Notes under the pieces: generated by a model | Told to the model about the DNA's origin: nothing | Database searches by the model: none | Seen by the model: the letters and a program-made list of their open reading frames with translations, nothing else | Assembly (NCBI RefSeq): GCF_000525795.1 | Contig: NZ_AOCG01000006.1 | Span: 62,001 to 126,000, forward strand | DNA from: Listeria aquatica FSL S10-1188 | Lineage (GTDB): Bacteria; Bacillota; Bacilli; Lactobacillales; Listeriaceae | Direction of reading: 5' to 3' | Length of the DNA: 64,000 nucleotides | Shown here: positions 1-9,099 of the stretch, piece after piece | Layout: each line of letters starts with the position of its first letter | Numbering within the stretch: the stretch's first letter is position 1 | Position numbers and translations under genes: made by a program

Positions 1-1148
1 GGTTCAGACACCCCAAATAAACTCGAGATAAATGCTGGGATACCAATAGCGCGTACAGATTTATTTTTCGAACGAATAACAATCGAAAGCACCGCAGCCG
101 CTGTTGCAAAAGGAGTAGCCATTCCAAGTACCATAACTGGATCATATCCTAATACGGAAATATTATTAATGGCAATTGGTATAACTCCCCAGTGCAAACC
201 AAACATAACGAGTACTTGCCAGAGTCCTCCAACAAAAAGACCCGCAATGATCGGATTAAAATTATAAATTCCTAGAGCCGCAGCACCTAATAAATTACCA
301 ATCCAAGTTGCAATAGGACCAATAATCAAGTAAGTAAGGGGAACCATAAGAATGACTGTCAAAAAGGGAACTAAGAAACTTTTAACAACACTAGGCGTTA
401 TTTTTTTAAGGAATCTTTCTACTTTAGCAGCAAAATAGGTTGAAATTACAATAGGAATAACACTAGAACTATAACTCATTAAAATCACTGGAATCCCTAA
501 AAAAGTAATGTAGATTGGAGCCTCGAAAATAGTTCCTTGGAAAAGAGTGTATAGCGGTTCTTTTCCTGCTGTAAATGTTGCAAGTGCTGGATATACGAGT
601 GCTGCACCAATTGCCATTCCAAGAAAAGGAGTTAAACCAAATTTCTTTGCTGCTGTGTAACCCAAGAAAATGGGGAAAAAGTAGAAAAAGCAATCCCCAG
701 CAGCTTGTAAAATTTGAAACGTTCCTGAATCCTTCGTAAATAGACCTAAAGATACAAATAGTACATTTAGCCCTTTAATCATCCCTGTTGCCGCAAGTAA
801 ACCCAAAACAGGAGTAAATATGCTTGAAATCATATCAATAAAACGATTAAACAAACCTTTTTTCTCTGATTCTCCCTCTGAAGACGAACTTTCATCGCTA
901 AGTCCTGCATACTCCATAAATTCTTGATAAACTTCAGGAACGTGGTTTCCAATGACAACCTGATATTGTCCTCCACTTTGGATAACTGTAACGACTCCTT
1001 TAATGGCCTTAATTTTATCAGTCTGTGCTTTATTTTCATCTTTCAATTTAAAACGAAGCCTTGTTACACAGTGCGTTAAACTGGCTATATTTTCTTTTCC
1101 ACCAATTTCAACTAACAATTTACTCACGAGTTCTTTATACTTCAACAT
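1..1148 (-). CDS. bglP: PTS beta-glucoside transporter EIIBC, BglP-type (partial, 3' end outside window)
   Basis: This membrane permease takes up and phosphorylates beta-glucosides. The frame is open from ATG at 1148 to the window edge, about 382 codons without a stop. Residues 1-75 form an EIIB domain with the phosphorylatable cysteine in THCVTRLRF (about residues 25-33) and the typical GGQYQVVIG segment. From about residue 100 a long hydrophobic EIIC domain follows, with GLLAATGMIKGL and a GLHWG motif. An EIIA domain, if present, lies beyond base 1. It sits downstream of an antiterminator gene and behind a RAT/terminator, so expression should depend on substrate. BglP assignment is confident at family level; the exact sugar is not known. 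Confidence 0.93.
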   Translation of the reverse strand, partial: MLKYKELVSKLLVEIGGKENIASLTHCVTRLRFKLKDENKAQTDKIKAIKGVVTVIQSGGQYQVVIGNHVPEVYQEFMEYAGLSDESSSSEGESEKKGLFNRFIDMISSIFTPVLGLLAATGMIKGLNVLFVSLGLFTKDSGTFQILQAAGDCFFYFFPIFLGYTAAKKFGLTPFLGMAIGAALVYPALATFTAGKEPLYTLFQGTIFEAPIYITFLGIPVILMSYSSSVIPIVISTYFAAKVERFLKKITPSVVKSFLVPFLTVILMVPLTYLIIGPIATWIGNLLGAAALGIYNFNPIIAGLFVGGLWQVLVMFGLHWGVIPIAINNISVLGYDPVMVLGMATPFATAAAVLSIVIRSKNKSVRAIGIPAFISSLFGVSE

Positions 1149-1181
1149 TCTCATCCTTTCTCATTTTCTTCAACAAAAAAA

Positions 1182-1247
1182 GACAATACCAATAGAAGCC
1201 AATAACCTAGCCTCTAATTAGTATTGCCTGCATCACCAGTAACACCT
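1182..1247 (-). promoter_or_regulatory. RAT antiterminator site overlapping an intrinsic terminator, upstream of bglP
   Basis: On the minus strand, about 1247-1219 reads GGTGTTACTGGTGATGCAGG followed by CAATAC, close to the ribonucleic antiterminator (RAT) consensus bound by LicT/BglG proteins. Its 3' half overlaps a long hairpin (arms 1210-1228 and 1182-1200, nearly fully complementary) followed by a run of seven U. This is the standard mutually exclusive RAT/terminator arrangement, lying between licT and bglP. Confidence 0.85.
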
Positions 1248-1249
1248 AA

Positions 1250-2070
1250 TTAATTCTCTATTAATTTTTGAATATGGAGCGTTAAATAAAGTAATTCATT
1301 GTCATACAGTGTTATTTTTAAATAGTTTTCTATTAATTTTGCGGTTTCATAGGCGGCAGGATACTTTTCAACCACATGTACGAGCAACGGATTTCCAGCA
1401 TCTTTTTCCATAGAATCGACTCGTTTAAAAAAGAAACGGAGATGAGTAACAAAGCGATCGAAAGCAATACTATTCTCATCAATCTCTGTTTTATTGTGAA
1501 TCCGGATGATCGTAACGATGTCCCTAATTTTCTCCGTCAACTTCTGAATATCTTCAACCTGCTCACCACTTTTAATGATCTGCGCATTAATAAAGTGAAG
1601 AGCAATATTTCCTGCTTCATATTCTTCGGGCTGTATATGAATCTTGTCTTTAATTAAAGACAAGGCATAGTTTCCAACCGCATATTCCACCGGATAAAAT
1701 TTTTTTATTTCCCATGTTAGTTGATTTGGAATTTGTAAGCCTTCTTTCATGAGCGCTACCAAATTACTAATATGGTCTGTTAGTGAAATATAAATCGTAT
1801 CACTTAATTCGTACTTGATTTTGCTCTTAGCAAAACGAATAATGTCATCTGCGATCGAAGCATATTCAACTGATATATTTTGGAGCAGTTCCGAAAAGCG
1901 ATGCATAGATCGCGCTTCATCTAAAACAAAAGTTCTTTCAATTTTGGTCGAGTCCGCTTCGTCACCGGGCCTTTTTTTTAAAGCCTAATCCTGTTCCGAT
2001 CCAAATGAAGTCTTTTCCTTCCTTTGCAACCAAAACTGCATTATTATTTAAAATTTTTTTTTATTCGCAA
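1250..2070 (-). CDS. licT: BglG/LicT-family transcriptional antiterminator (two frameshifts)
   Basis: RNA-binding antiterminator that opens the bgl operon when beta-glucosides are transported. The PRD1 and PRD2 regulatory domains are intact from 1906 to 1250, with conserved histidine contexts LTDH, THLRFF and LTLHIQKL. The N-terminal CAT RNA-binding domain is recognisable upstream (KILNNNAVLVAKEG, then IWIGTGLGFKK) but in other frames. Removing one T from the run 1972-1979 and one from 2054-2062 gives a protein of about 273 residues, the usual length. The likely start is TTG at 2070 behind GGAGG (2076-2080). Both breaks are in homopolymers, so they are probably read errors. It precedes bglP and is itself preceded by a RAT. 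Confidence 0.85.
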
Positions 2071-2096
2071 TTATACCTCCTCTCCCTCCAAAAAAA

Positions 2097-2184
2097 GCTA
2101 TACCCCAATAAGCCCATCTTCTTGTTTAAGAAAATGATAACTTATTAAGGTATAGCCTGATAAATTCAAATTCAGTAACTACCC
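2097..2184 (-). promoter_or_regulatory. Second RAT-like site and terminator in the licT leader
   Basis: The minus-strand leader contains GTTACTGA ... TATCAGGC (about 2181-2151), a RAT-like element with a somewhat longer internal loop than usual. It overlaps a terminator hairpin with arms 2141-2156 and 2097-2113 (GGCTATACC... with ...GGGGTATAGC) followed by seven U. This suggests licT autoregulation by antitermination. Confidence 0.7.
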
Positions 2185-2198
2185 TGTAACACAAATTA

Positions 2199-2235
2199 AG
2201 TATAGCACATGGTCGATTTTTTGTAAACGCTTAAT
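2199..2235 (-). promoter_or_regulatory. Promoter of the licT-bglP operon with overlapping cre site
   Basis: Minus strand: -35 TTTACA (2222-2227), 17-bp spacer, -10 TATACT (2199-2204) with an extended TGC in front. A catabolite-responsive element, TGTAAACGCTTAAT (2222-2235, plus strand), matches the CcpA consensus at all but one position and covers the -35 box. Glucose repression of the operon through CcpA is therefore likely. Confidence 0.8.
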
Positions 2236-2239
2236 TTAA

Positions 2240-2611
2240 AAAAATCATTATCCCTATTTGTTACTATCCCTTATTATTTACGAACAGCTGTATGGATAAA
2301 AAACAACTTCTTTTAGCATCTCTAAAAAAGATGTCTCCTTTTGATTAGCGTTCACCTTCATTTTTGAAAGGCGTTCTCTATCGACTATAAAAGACTATTG
2401 AATAAAAACATGAAATAAAAATTGGTTTGTCTTGTGCTATTTCTTTCTGAGCAAAATAGTAAAAGTGATAAGTCCAATTTTACTGCTTATTGTGGTTTTG
2501 AAGAAGATTTTGTTTTATAGCTTTCGAAAATCACTCCTATTATTGCCGTCAATAACCTCCATTCGCTCCATATAACTAGAGTATTCTTTGGAGCAGAGCC
2601 AAATCCAGCAT
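2240..2611. other. Intergenic region without recognisable gene
   Basis: About 370 AT-rich bases between the bgl promoter and the ctpA terminator. I see only a small hairpin near 2318-2334 (CATCT...AGATG) and no open frame, RNA family signature or repeat that I recognise. Confidence 0.5.
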
Positions 2612-2617
2612 AAAAAT

Positions 2618-2647
2618 AGGACCCAAAAAGTGTACTTTTTGGATCCT
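2618..2647 (-). terminator. Intrinsic terminator after ctpA
   Basis: Arms 2618-2631 and 2634-2647 (AGGACCCAAAAAGT / ACTTTTTGGATCCT) form a 14-bp stem with one mismatch. On the minus strand it is followed by a U run, just past the ctpA stop. Confidence 0.85.
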
Positions 2648-2658
2648 GCTTAATTTCT

Positions 2659-4163
2659 TTATTTCACTAACGCTTTGGCAGCATTTAGTTGTGGATCATT
2701 TTCTTTCAGTTGCTTGCGAATCTGTTCAATCAACTTATCTGTTGTTTTTCCAGTCATGACACCTGTTGGCTCAAGTCCATTATCACTTTGAAAGCGCTCG
2801 ACGGCATAAGCTGTTTCGCTATCATAAAGCCCATCTACTTTTCCGACATTATAATCTAACGCCTTAAGCAGTTTTTCGACCACTTTTACTTGGTCACCGA
2901 AGTCGCCTTCCTTCATTTTTTTGCTACTTGAAGGTACTGTTAGCGTGGCATATTCAGGCATGCTAATCACTTTGTTCGGTGTAAGACCTTTCTTGTTAAT
3001 CCAAGTTCCATCTGGTGTAAGCCATTTGGCTACCGTAAGTTTGAGCGTTGATCCATCATCTAAAGTTTGTGCCGTTTGCACAGTTCCTTTACCAAATGAT
3101 TTCGTTCCAACAAGTTTGACGCTTCCTGATTCACTAGCAGCCGCAGCTAAAATTTCCGATGCACTCGCACTGCCATCATCAATTAACATCGTCGTTGGGA
3201 CTTTCACTTTATAATCATCATTTACAGAACTATCTGCTGTAGCCGCTGATTTTTCTCCATTCCGGTCTTCCTCTTGTACAATCACTTTCCCATCAGGAAC
3301 AAACATATTTGAAATCGCAATGGCTTGATCGAGTAACCCTCCAGGATTCCCGCGCAAATCAACAACGAGACCTTTCATGCCTTCCTTATCCAACTCTTTC
3401 AAAGCTTTCAGGAATTCTTCCCCAGTATTTTCCGAGAAGGTACTAATCGTGACATGCGCAATCTTATCGCTGCCCATTTCTTTGTAGACCGTTTCAACCG
3501 GAATTTCATCACGTGTTAATTTAAATTCCATCGGTTTCTCTACGCCATCTCGTTCGATCGTAAGTGAAACCGTTGTTCCTTTTTTGCCGCGGATTTTTTT
3601 TAATAGCCTGATTCGTTGTCTGACCTTTAATTGACTTTCCATCCACTTCCGTAATTCGGTCACGCGGTTTAATCCCGGCTTTTTCAGCTGGTGAATTTTT
3701 AATTGGCGAAACGACAATAATATGACCCTCTTCTTCGCCGATTTCAGCTCCGATTCCTTCAAAGCTAGAACTAATCGTATCATCAAACTCTTCCGATTCT
3801 TTCTTCGTCATAAAAGTAGAATAGGGATCATCAAGAGACGCAATCATGCCGCTAATTGCTCCCTCAGTAAGCTCAGCCGAGTCCGTTTTTTTTATAATAA
3901 TTTTTCTTAATCGTATCGTAGGCATTATAGAGTTTCGTAAATTCCTTCCGTTCAGGAATTGAAACCTTCACTTGTTTATCATCGCCGAGTGACATCACAA
4001 TCGTTGTGACAAGAGCCGTGACAAAAACAAATCCAAAAAGAAGCATAATAAACGGAAATAAACGCATTCGGACGTATTTGCTAGTTACTTGTTTCTTGCC
4101 CGTTTCTTCTTTTTCTTTATCTTGTTGCTCCTCACCATTTTGTGGGTTTTGATCCATCCACAT
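2659..4163 (-). CDS. ctpA: Carboxyl-terminal processing protease, S41 family (two frameshifts)
   Basis: Membrane-anchored serine protease acting outside the cell membrane. Order: charged cytoplasmic N-terminus, one membrane segment (FPFIMLLFGFVFVTALVTT, about residues 35-55), a PDZ domain (GIGAEIGEEEGHIIVVSPI), the S41 catalytic domain with nucleophile serine in DDGSASASEIL and lysine in GTKSFGKGTVQ, and a C-terminal peptidoglycan-binding domain (GDFGDQVKVVEKLL ... VDGLYDSETAYAVERFQ). The frame breaks at T runs 3886-3893 and 3594-3601; deleting one base in each restores about 500 residues. The corresponding L. monocytogenes gene, from memory, is lmo1851. Start is ATG 4163, or possibly ATG 4157. 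Confidence 0.92.
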
Positions 4164-4291
4164 TCACCACTTTCTATCTAGGTCCAAAAATCTTTTAAAA
4201 TCACTTTAACTCTATTATTTTAACAGTTTTTCAAGCTAAATGATATCCTTTTTCATGAGAATTCAATGAGAATCTCAAAGCAGGAGTAACC

Positions 4292-4555
4292 TTAACCTTT
4301 CGTAATCTGCCTGACAAGCCCCATTAATGCCTCAACACTTGCTTGATCTCCCTTTTCTCCCGCAGCTTCAAAATTTCGCATTTCCTCTTCTAAAATAGCG
4401 AGCCCCACTTTCTTAAGGGCTTCCCTCGTTGCAGCGAGCTGCGTTAAAATCTCCTTCGCCGAACGCTCCGTTTCAACCATCTGTTCGAGGCCACGAACTT
4501 GCCCTTCCGCTCGTCTTAAGCGATTAACGAGCGCCTGTTTTTCATTTGCTTCCAT
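4292..4555 (-). CDS. CsoR/FrmR-family regulator lacking all cysteines
   Basis: Small all-alpha DNA-binding protein of about 87 residues. The family signature NRLRRAEGQVRGLEQMV is clear. In copper-sensing CsoR the ligands are Cys-x24-His-x3-Cys; the aligned positions here read Ala (ERSAKEIL), Glu and Phe (EEEMRNF), and the protein has no cysteine, so Cu(I) sensing by the usual site is not possible. The copA and copZ genes that I expect beside csoR in L. monocytogenes are missing; ctpA follows directly. Start ATG 4555 has GAGGAG eight bases upstream, better than the TTG further out. It may be a diverged or non-metal-responsive member. Confidence 0.85.
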   Translation of the reverse strand: MEANEKQALVNRLRRAEGQVRGLEQMVETERSAKEILTQLAATREALKKVGLAILEEEMRNFEAAGEKGDQASVEALMGLVRQITKG

Positions 4556-4595
4556 CTTTTCAACTCCTCGCAAGAACCCGCAGATTCACTAAAAA

Positions 4596-4621
4596 ACTGT
4601 CTTTTCTAAAGAAAAGACAGT
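4596..4621 (-). terminator. Intrinsic terminator after the VanY-type gene
   Basis: Perfect 10-bp stem, ACTGTCTTTT / AAAAGACAGT, followed on the minus strand by a U run. It separates the vanY-like gene from the csoR-like gene. Confidence 0.85.
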
Positions 4622-4626
4622 CCTAG

Positions 4627-5454
4627 TTACGCTTGTTCAGCTTTTTTAAGCTTATCATCTAAAAGCTTCACATGTTCAAAAAATTCTTCTAACGTCCAGT
4701 TGTTTTTATAAATAATCGCAGCCACATCTTTACCCACATAGCGGAAATGCCAAGCTTCGTATTCATACTTTGTAACCTTCTCTTTTCCCGCAGGATAACG
4801 CAAGATAAAGCCGTACTTATGCGCATTTTCTTTCGCCCAGGTTCCTTCAGCCGTTTCACCAAATGCCGCTGAAAGTTCTAAGCCCGCACTTTTAGCTGAC
4901 ATATCCATCGCAAGCCCCGTTTGGTGTTCACTTGTACCGGGAACAGCAACCGCCTCGCCTGCTTTTGCTTCGCCTTTCGCTTTCACTTCGGCTTGATAAA
5001 CCTCTTCTTGGCGACTATAAGAGCGATAACCAGAGACCGCATAAAGCTCATATCCCGCAGCTTTTGCTCCCTTAAACATCTCTTCAAGAGCAGTTCCAGC
5101 AACTTTTCTCATTTTCGCTTTTTCAATATCTGCATTTCCGAAAGAAAATTCGACATTGGGACGAACGAGATCGCTCGGAATATAAGTCGATTGCATCAAG
5201 TAATCTTTATTCGCTAAAATCAGTAGATTCGCTTCATTTTCAATGTACTCTGTCCCATTTCGTTCCACAAGCTTATTTTGTTTCGCGATAAACGGATAAA
5301 GCGGATCCTTTTTCAGTTTAGCCACTTCAGCAGATTCTGATTTTTGCGTGACCTTAGCTGAATCATTCGAATTGGCTTGACTGTTTCCGTCATCTTGTAC
5401 CGTTTGCACCACTGAAAGCGCAAGCGCAAACGCAATTGAAATCATCGTATTCAT
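4627..5454 (-). CDS. D-alanyl-D-alanine carboxypeptidase, VanY (M15B) family
   Basis: Zinc carboxypeptidase that trims peptidoglycan stem peptides outside the membrane. 275 residues: an N-terminal hydrophobic export segment (ISIAFALALSVVQTV, residues 5-19), an acidic linker, then the M15 domain with SGYRSYSRQEEVY, zinc ligands in SEHQTGLAMD, and the catalytic EAWHFRYV. No lipobox cysteine is visible. An in-frame stop directly precedes ATG 5454, which fixes the upstream limit. The neighbour order corresponds to lmo1855 as I remember it. Confidence 0.9.
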   Translation of the reverse strand: MNTMISIAFALALSVVQTVQDDGNSQANSNDSAKVTQKSESAEVAKLKKDPLYPFIAKQNKLVERNGTEYIENEANLLILANKDYLMQSTYIPSDLVRPNVEFSFGNADIEKAKMRKVAGTALEEMFKGAKAAGYELYAVSGYRSYSRQEEVYQAEVKAKGEAKAGEAVAVPGTSEHQTGLAMDMSAKSAGLELSAAFGETAEGTWAKENAHKYGFILRYPAGKEKVTKYEYEAWHFRYVGKDVAAIIYKNNWTLEEFFEHVKLLDDKLKKAEQA

Positions 5455-5485
5455 TTAAAATATCATGCCTTTCCATTTTGAAAAC

Positions 5486-6185
5486 TTATAAAGCCGCTTC
5501 AAGCGCCACTTCAATCATATCACCAAAAGTGGTTTGGCGCTCAAGTGCCGTTGTTTCTTCCCCCGTTAAAATGTGGTCACTCACTGTAAGAATTGCAAGC
5601 GCATTCCGGCCATACTTCTGAGCAAGCGTGTAAAGTGCAGCTGCTTCCATTTCAACGCCAAGTACGCCATAATCGGCCAGCTGTTTTTTATCCAGTTCAT
5701 CATTATAAAAACGATCCGAAGAAAAAACATTCCCCACTTTGAGCGAAAGCCCCTTTCGAATTCCTGCATCATATGCTTTTTTAAGCAAATCAAAATTTGC
5801 CACCGGGGCAAAATCAACACCTGGAAAGGTATTTTGATTAATCCTTGAATCTGTTGAAGCCGCTTGGGCAATGACAACATCGCGAACTTTCACATCTTTT
5901 TGCAAAGCGCCCATCGTCCCAACACGAATTAAATTTTTCACATCATAGCTTTGAATCAGTTCATTCACATAAATCGAAATGGAAGGAATCCCCATCCCAG
6001 TTCCCATGACAGACACTCGTTTTCCTTTATAAGTTCCCGTATAACCGAGCATCCCTCGAACTTCATTAAACAAAATAGGTTCGCTAAAAAAAAGTTTCTG
6101 CAATATATTTAGCCCGAAGCGGATCTCCTGGAAGTAAAATAGTTTCCGCAATTTCTCCTTGTTCCGCTGCAATATGTACACTCAT
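5486..6185 (-). CDS. deoD: Purine nucleoside phosphorylase, DeoD type (one frameshift)
   Basis: Cytoplasmic enzyme of nucleoside salvage: purine (deoxy)nucleoside + phosphate to base + (deoxy)ribose-1-phosphate. The N-terminus [20 protein letters not shown] with [12 protein letters not shown] is followed, after the A run 6086-6093 (eight, seven expected on repair), by [36 protein letters not shown] and LTVSDH. Repaired length is 233 residues, normal for DeoD. Start ATG 6185 follows a good AGGAGG-like ribosome site. Confidence 0.93.
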
Positions 6186-6207
6186 GAATCAAAAATCCTC
6201 CTTTATC

Positions 6208-6438
6208 TTAACGATTTTTTTCCTCGCTCAGTAAATACTCATCATATAACTCATCAAATAGCGTCATGCCGTTCAAATAAGGCGCATTTAATTCCAAATA
6301 GTCGCTTAGCACGTGATAGCTCTTGGCTTGTTTTGGAAAGCTGTGATCTTTATAAGCTGCATTGGCAAAGGCCGTTTTAGGATCACGTTTTTCCGGATCA
6401 CGATAAGTCATTAAAAAATGATAAAAAGTCCGTCCCAT
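6208..6438 (-). CDS. YozE family small protein (UPF0346)
   Basis: 76-residue cytoplasmic protein with the SAM-like fold of Yoz[12 protein letters not shown], then [14 protein letters not shown], and an acidic tail. Function is unknown in the family. It lies 22 bases upstream of deoD in the same direction, so the two are likely co-transcribed. Confidence 0.85.
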   Translation of the reverse strand: MGRTFYHFLMTYRDPEKRDPKTAFANAAYKDHSFPKQAKSYHVLSDYLELNAPYLNGMTLFDELYDEYLLSEEKNR

Positions 6439-6506
6439 AAGTCTCCTCCAACTTGTTTTTCATGTTCTTACTATAGAGGATTTTTTGAAAAACGTAAAGT
6501 TTGATT

Positions 6507-7403
6507 TTATAACGCGTTTAAAATTTCTTCACAGAGTTCATGAGTTAAAAGCGCATCTTGTTCCGCAATCGGTAGCTTCTGATGGTTTTTGACAGCTCCT
6601 AAAAACGCCTCGACAATTGGAATAAAGCCCCGCTTATAAAGCGTCTTTTCCCAATCTGGAAACCGCTCAAAGCGCTTCGTAATTCCAGTTCCAATTTCAA
6701 GTTCCTGCAAATTAGATACCGTGTATTTCCCATCACTTGTCAGCACTTCCACTTTTTCTTCACTTACGCCACTATTTCGATTCATAATCGCTGTTGCCAC
6801 TTTTCCGTTCCCGCTACACTGAACAGTTAAACTTTCTAACAGTCCACTTCGGAAAACAGGATAAGCTTGGAAGGCCTCTACCTTGCCTCCTAATAAAAAG
6901 CGTACTGTATCCACCACATGAATAAAGTCATCATAAATAAAAGTACGTGCTTCTCCAGTGCTATCCGCCCTATTTTTCTGCATCACAATCATATTCGCAT
7001 GGTCAAGCTGCTTCAACTCTTGATAGAATGGTGCAAAACGCCGGTTAAAGCCTGTCATTAAAGGAACCCCTAAACGCTCTGCAAGTGCTGTAAGTTCACG
7101 AGTTTCTTCAATTTGATCCGAAATCGGCTTATCGACATAAACAGCGATCCCCGCTTCAATAAACGGCCTTACAATCTCAGCATGAGTTTGTGTCGAACTA
7201 TGTACAAAAGCAGCTTCAACACCTGCTTCAATTACGGAGGCAATCGAAGTATGAGCTTCTTTAAATCGGTATTTATTTTTTAAATGTTCCAGCTTTTCCG
7301 GATTCCTTGTATAAAGATGCACTTCAATTTCTTCCATTTCTGCAAAAACTGGTAAGTAAGCTTTTTGCGCAATCCCACCCAGTCCAACAATAGCTACTTT
7401 CAT
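6507..7403 (-). CDS. Gfo/Idh/MocA family NAD(P)-dependent oxidoreductase
   Basis: 298 residues, a soluble dehydrogenase acting on sugars or related polyols; substrate unknown. The N-terminal Rossmann motif is VGLGGIAQKAYLP (residues 6-18), the catalytic EKP-like segment is DKPISDQ (about 93-99), and the substrate-domain histidine is in DDFIHVVD. ATG 7403 is preceded by AAAGGAGG. It starts right after the msrAB terminator region on the same strand and ends about 70 bases before yozE. Confidence 0.87.
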   Translation of the reverse strand: MKVAIVGLGGIAQKAYLPVFAEMEEIEVHLYTRNPEKLEHLKNKYRFKEAHTSIASVIEAGVEAAFVHSSTQTHAEIVRPFIEAGIAVYVDKPISDQIEETRELTALAERLGVPLMTGFNRRFAPFYQELKQLDHANMIVMQKNRADSTGEARTFIYDDFIHVVDTVRFLLGGKVEAFQAYPVFRSGLLESLTVQCSGNGKVATAIMNRNSGVSEEKVEVLTSDGKYTVSNLQELEIGTGITKRFERFPDWEKTLYKRGFIPIVEAFLGAVKNHQKLPIAEQDALLTHELCEEILNAL

Positions 7404-7426
7404 GTTAAGCTTCCTCCTTTAAAAAA

Positions 7427-7453
7427 GGCTCTTCGGAAACCATCCAAAGAGCC
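7427..7453 (-). terminator. Intrinsic terminator after msrB
   Basis: Stem GGCTCTT (7427-7433) with AAGAGCC (7447-7453), then six U on the minus strand, between the msrB stop and the oxidoreductase ribosome site. Confidence 0.85.
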
Positions 7454-7462
7454 TATCCATTT

Positions 7463-7900
7463 TTATGAAAAGAGTACGCGATATTTGCCGTATCCTTCTG
7501 TTTCAAGATCTTCTACGGGAATAAATCGAAGTGCCGCTGAATTGATGCAATAACGTAGCCCACCTTTATCACTTGGACCATCTGGAAAGACATGTCCAAG
7601 ATGTGAATCTGCATTTTTCGAACGGACTTCCGTTCGTCTCATGCCGTGGCTATCATCAAATTTCTCAAGCACTTCAGCCTCATCAATAGGCTTTGTAAAA
7701 CTTGGCCAACCACACCCCGCATCATATTGATCCGTCGAAGAAAAAAGTGGTTTCCCGGAAACAACATCAACATAAATGCCTGGTTTGACATTATCAAAAT
7801 ACTTATTTTGAAAAGGCGTTTCTGTCGCATTTTCTTGTGTCACTTTGTATTCCAAATCTGAAAGTTCTTGTAAACGTTCTGCTTTTGTTTTTTGATCCAT
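7463..7900 (-). CDS. msrB: Peptide-methionine (R)-S-oxide reductase
   Basis: Repairs the R epimer of methionine sulfoxide. 145 residues from ATG 7900. It carries [16 protein letters not shown] and the catalytic cysteine in [12 protein letters not shown]. The CxxC zinc pairs of some MsrB proteins are not seen. An ATG at 7909 overlaps the msrA stop but has its ribosome site directly abutting; GGAAGG nine bases before ATG 7900 fits better. It is translationally coupled to msrA. Confidence 0.93.
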   Translation of the reverse strand: MDQKTKAERLQELSDLEYKVTQENATETPFQNKYFDNVKPGIYVDVVSGKPLFSSTDQYDAGCGWPSFTKPIDEAEVLEKFDDSHGMRRTEVRSKNADSHLGHVFPDGPSDKGGLRYCINSAALRFIPVEDLETEGYGKYRVLFS

Positions 7901-7905
7901 TGTCC

Positions 7906-8440
7906 TCATCCTTCCCAGTGATTTTGGATAAATTGATCTCTTCCAGAACCGCGACGGTAGCCTTCATAGTGCATCTTTTCTTTTTTATAAAAATCTTGGT
8001 GATAATCTTCTGCTGGATAAAAAGTGCTCGCAGGAACCACTTCCGTCACGATGGGTTTTTTAAAACGACCACTTGCGTCCAAATCTTTGACCGCTTGTTC
8101 AGCAATTTTTTTTTTGTTCTTCATTATGATAGAAAATCGCCGGACGATAAGAACTGCCGCGATCTACAAACTGTCCATCTGGATCAGTTGGATCCGTTTG
8201 TTGGAAATAAACTTGAACTAATTTTTCATAAGGAAACACGTCTGGATCAAATGTGATTTCCACCGCTTCCGCATGCCCTGTATTTCCACGACAAACTTCC
8301 TCATAAGTTGGATTTTCTGTTGTTCCACCTGTATAGCCGGAAACAACTTTCAAAATGCCGGGTTGAGTGTCAAATGGCTTGACCATACACCAAAAACAGC
8401 CTCCCGCAAAAGTTGCTTTTTCTAATTTTTTATCAGTCAT
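7906..8440 (-). CDS. msrA: Peptide-methionine (S)-S-oxide reductase (one frameshift)
   Basis: Repairs the S epimer of methionine sulfoxide. The catalytic motif GGCFWCM is at about residues 12-18, followed by [24 protein letters not shown] and DPTDPDGQ. The frame breaks in a run of ten T (8106-8115); removal of one T joins HNEEQKK to IAEQAVKDL and gives 178 residues, a normal MsrA size. ATG 8440 follows AGGGGTGA. It forms an operon with msrB downstream. Confidence 0.93.
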
Positions 8441-8461
8441 ATGCGTCACCCCTGTCTCCGT

Positions 8462-9088
8462 TTAATTAACGGGTACTAAAAGTGTAAACGAAATGTCATC
8501 TTTCTTCAAATCAAGTGCATCGACACGAACTTTCGTATCACCTTTCAGCTTCAATTTATTTAAATCCAGATAGATTTTTTGCTGTTTTGGAATGACCGTA
8601 ACCCAATTTGGAAACTTATAGGTTTTATTGACGAAACTCATGACATAGGAGACAGGAAGCGGCAATGCGCCAACTGCCATATCTTTTAGTTTCAATACGA
8701 CATCGCCATTTTTCTTAACTGAAGGAGAAAAAATCAACTTCATCTCAATCGGCTCATCAAAAATTTTGGCTTCTGCTTTAAAAATAACATTATTTGCGAC
8801 ATAAACATCATAACCGATATCTTCATCATCGCTAAAGTCGTCAATATATGTCTGAATGAGTTTGTTTAAATCTGCTTTTGAAGTACTCGTCGAAAACTCG
8901 ACATTTTTATGATTGCTTTTTATCGCGGGAGTCGGTTCTTCTGTTGGATTGAGAACAAAAATAGATAAATAAATCCAACCAAAAAAACCTGCGATGATTA
9001 AGAACAGCGCTAAACAAACCCATTTCCAAAAATTGATTTTCCGTTTTAATTCTTGTTTTTCACTGCTTCTTGTTTGCTTTTCCGCCAA
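8462..9088 (-). CDS. YpmS family membrane-anchored protein (DUF2140)
   Basis: 208 residues with a basic N-terminus, one membrane helix (FWKWVCLALFLIIAGFFGWI, about residues 20-39) and an extracytoplasmic domain typical of YpmS. The start is TTG 9088 preceded by AAGGTG; no ATG fits. It begins 12 bases after the ypmR stop, so the two form an operon. The family function is unknown, but ypmR-ypmS pairing is conserved in Bacillus relatives. Confidence 0.85.
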   Translation of the reverse strand: MAEKQTRSSEKQELKRKINFWKWVCLALFLIIAGFFGWIYLSIFVLNPTEEPTPAIKSNHKNVEFSTSTSKADLNKLIQTYIDDFSDDEDIGYDVYVANNVIFKAEAKIFDEPIEMKLIFSPSVKKNGDVVLKLKDMAVGALPLPVSYVMSFVNKTYKFPNWVTVIPKQQKIYLDLNKLKLKGDTKVRVDALDLKKDDISFTLLVPVN

Positions 9089-9099
9089 ACGAATTCACC

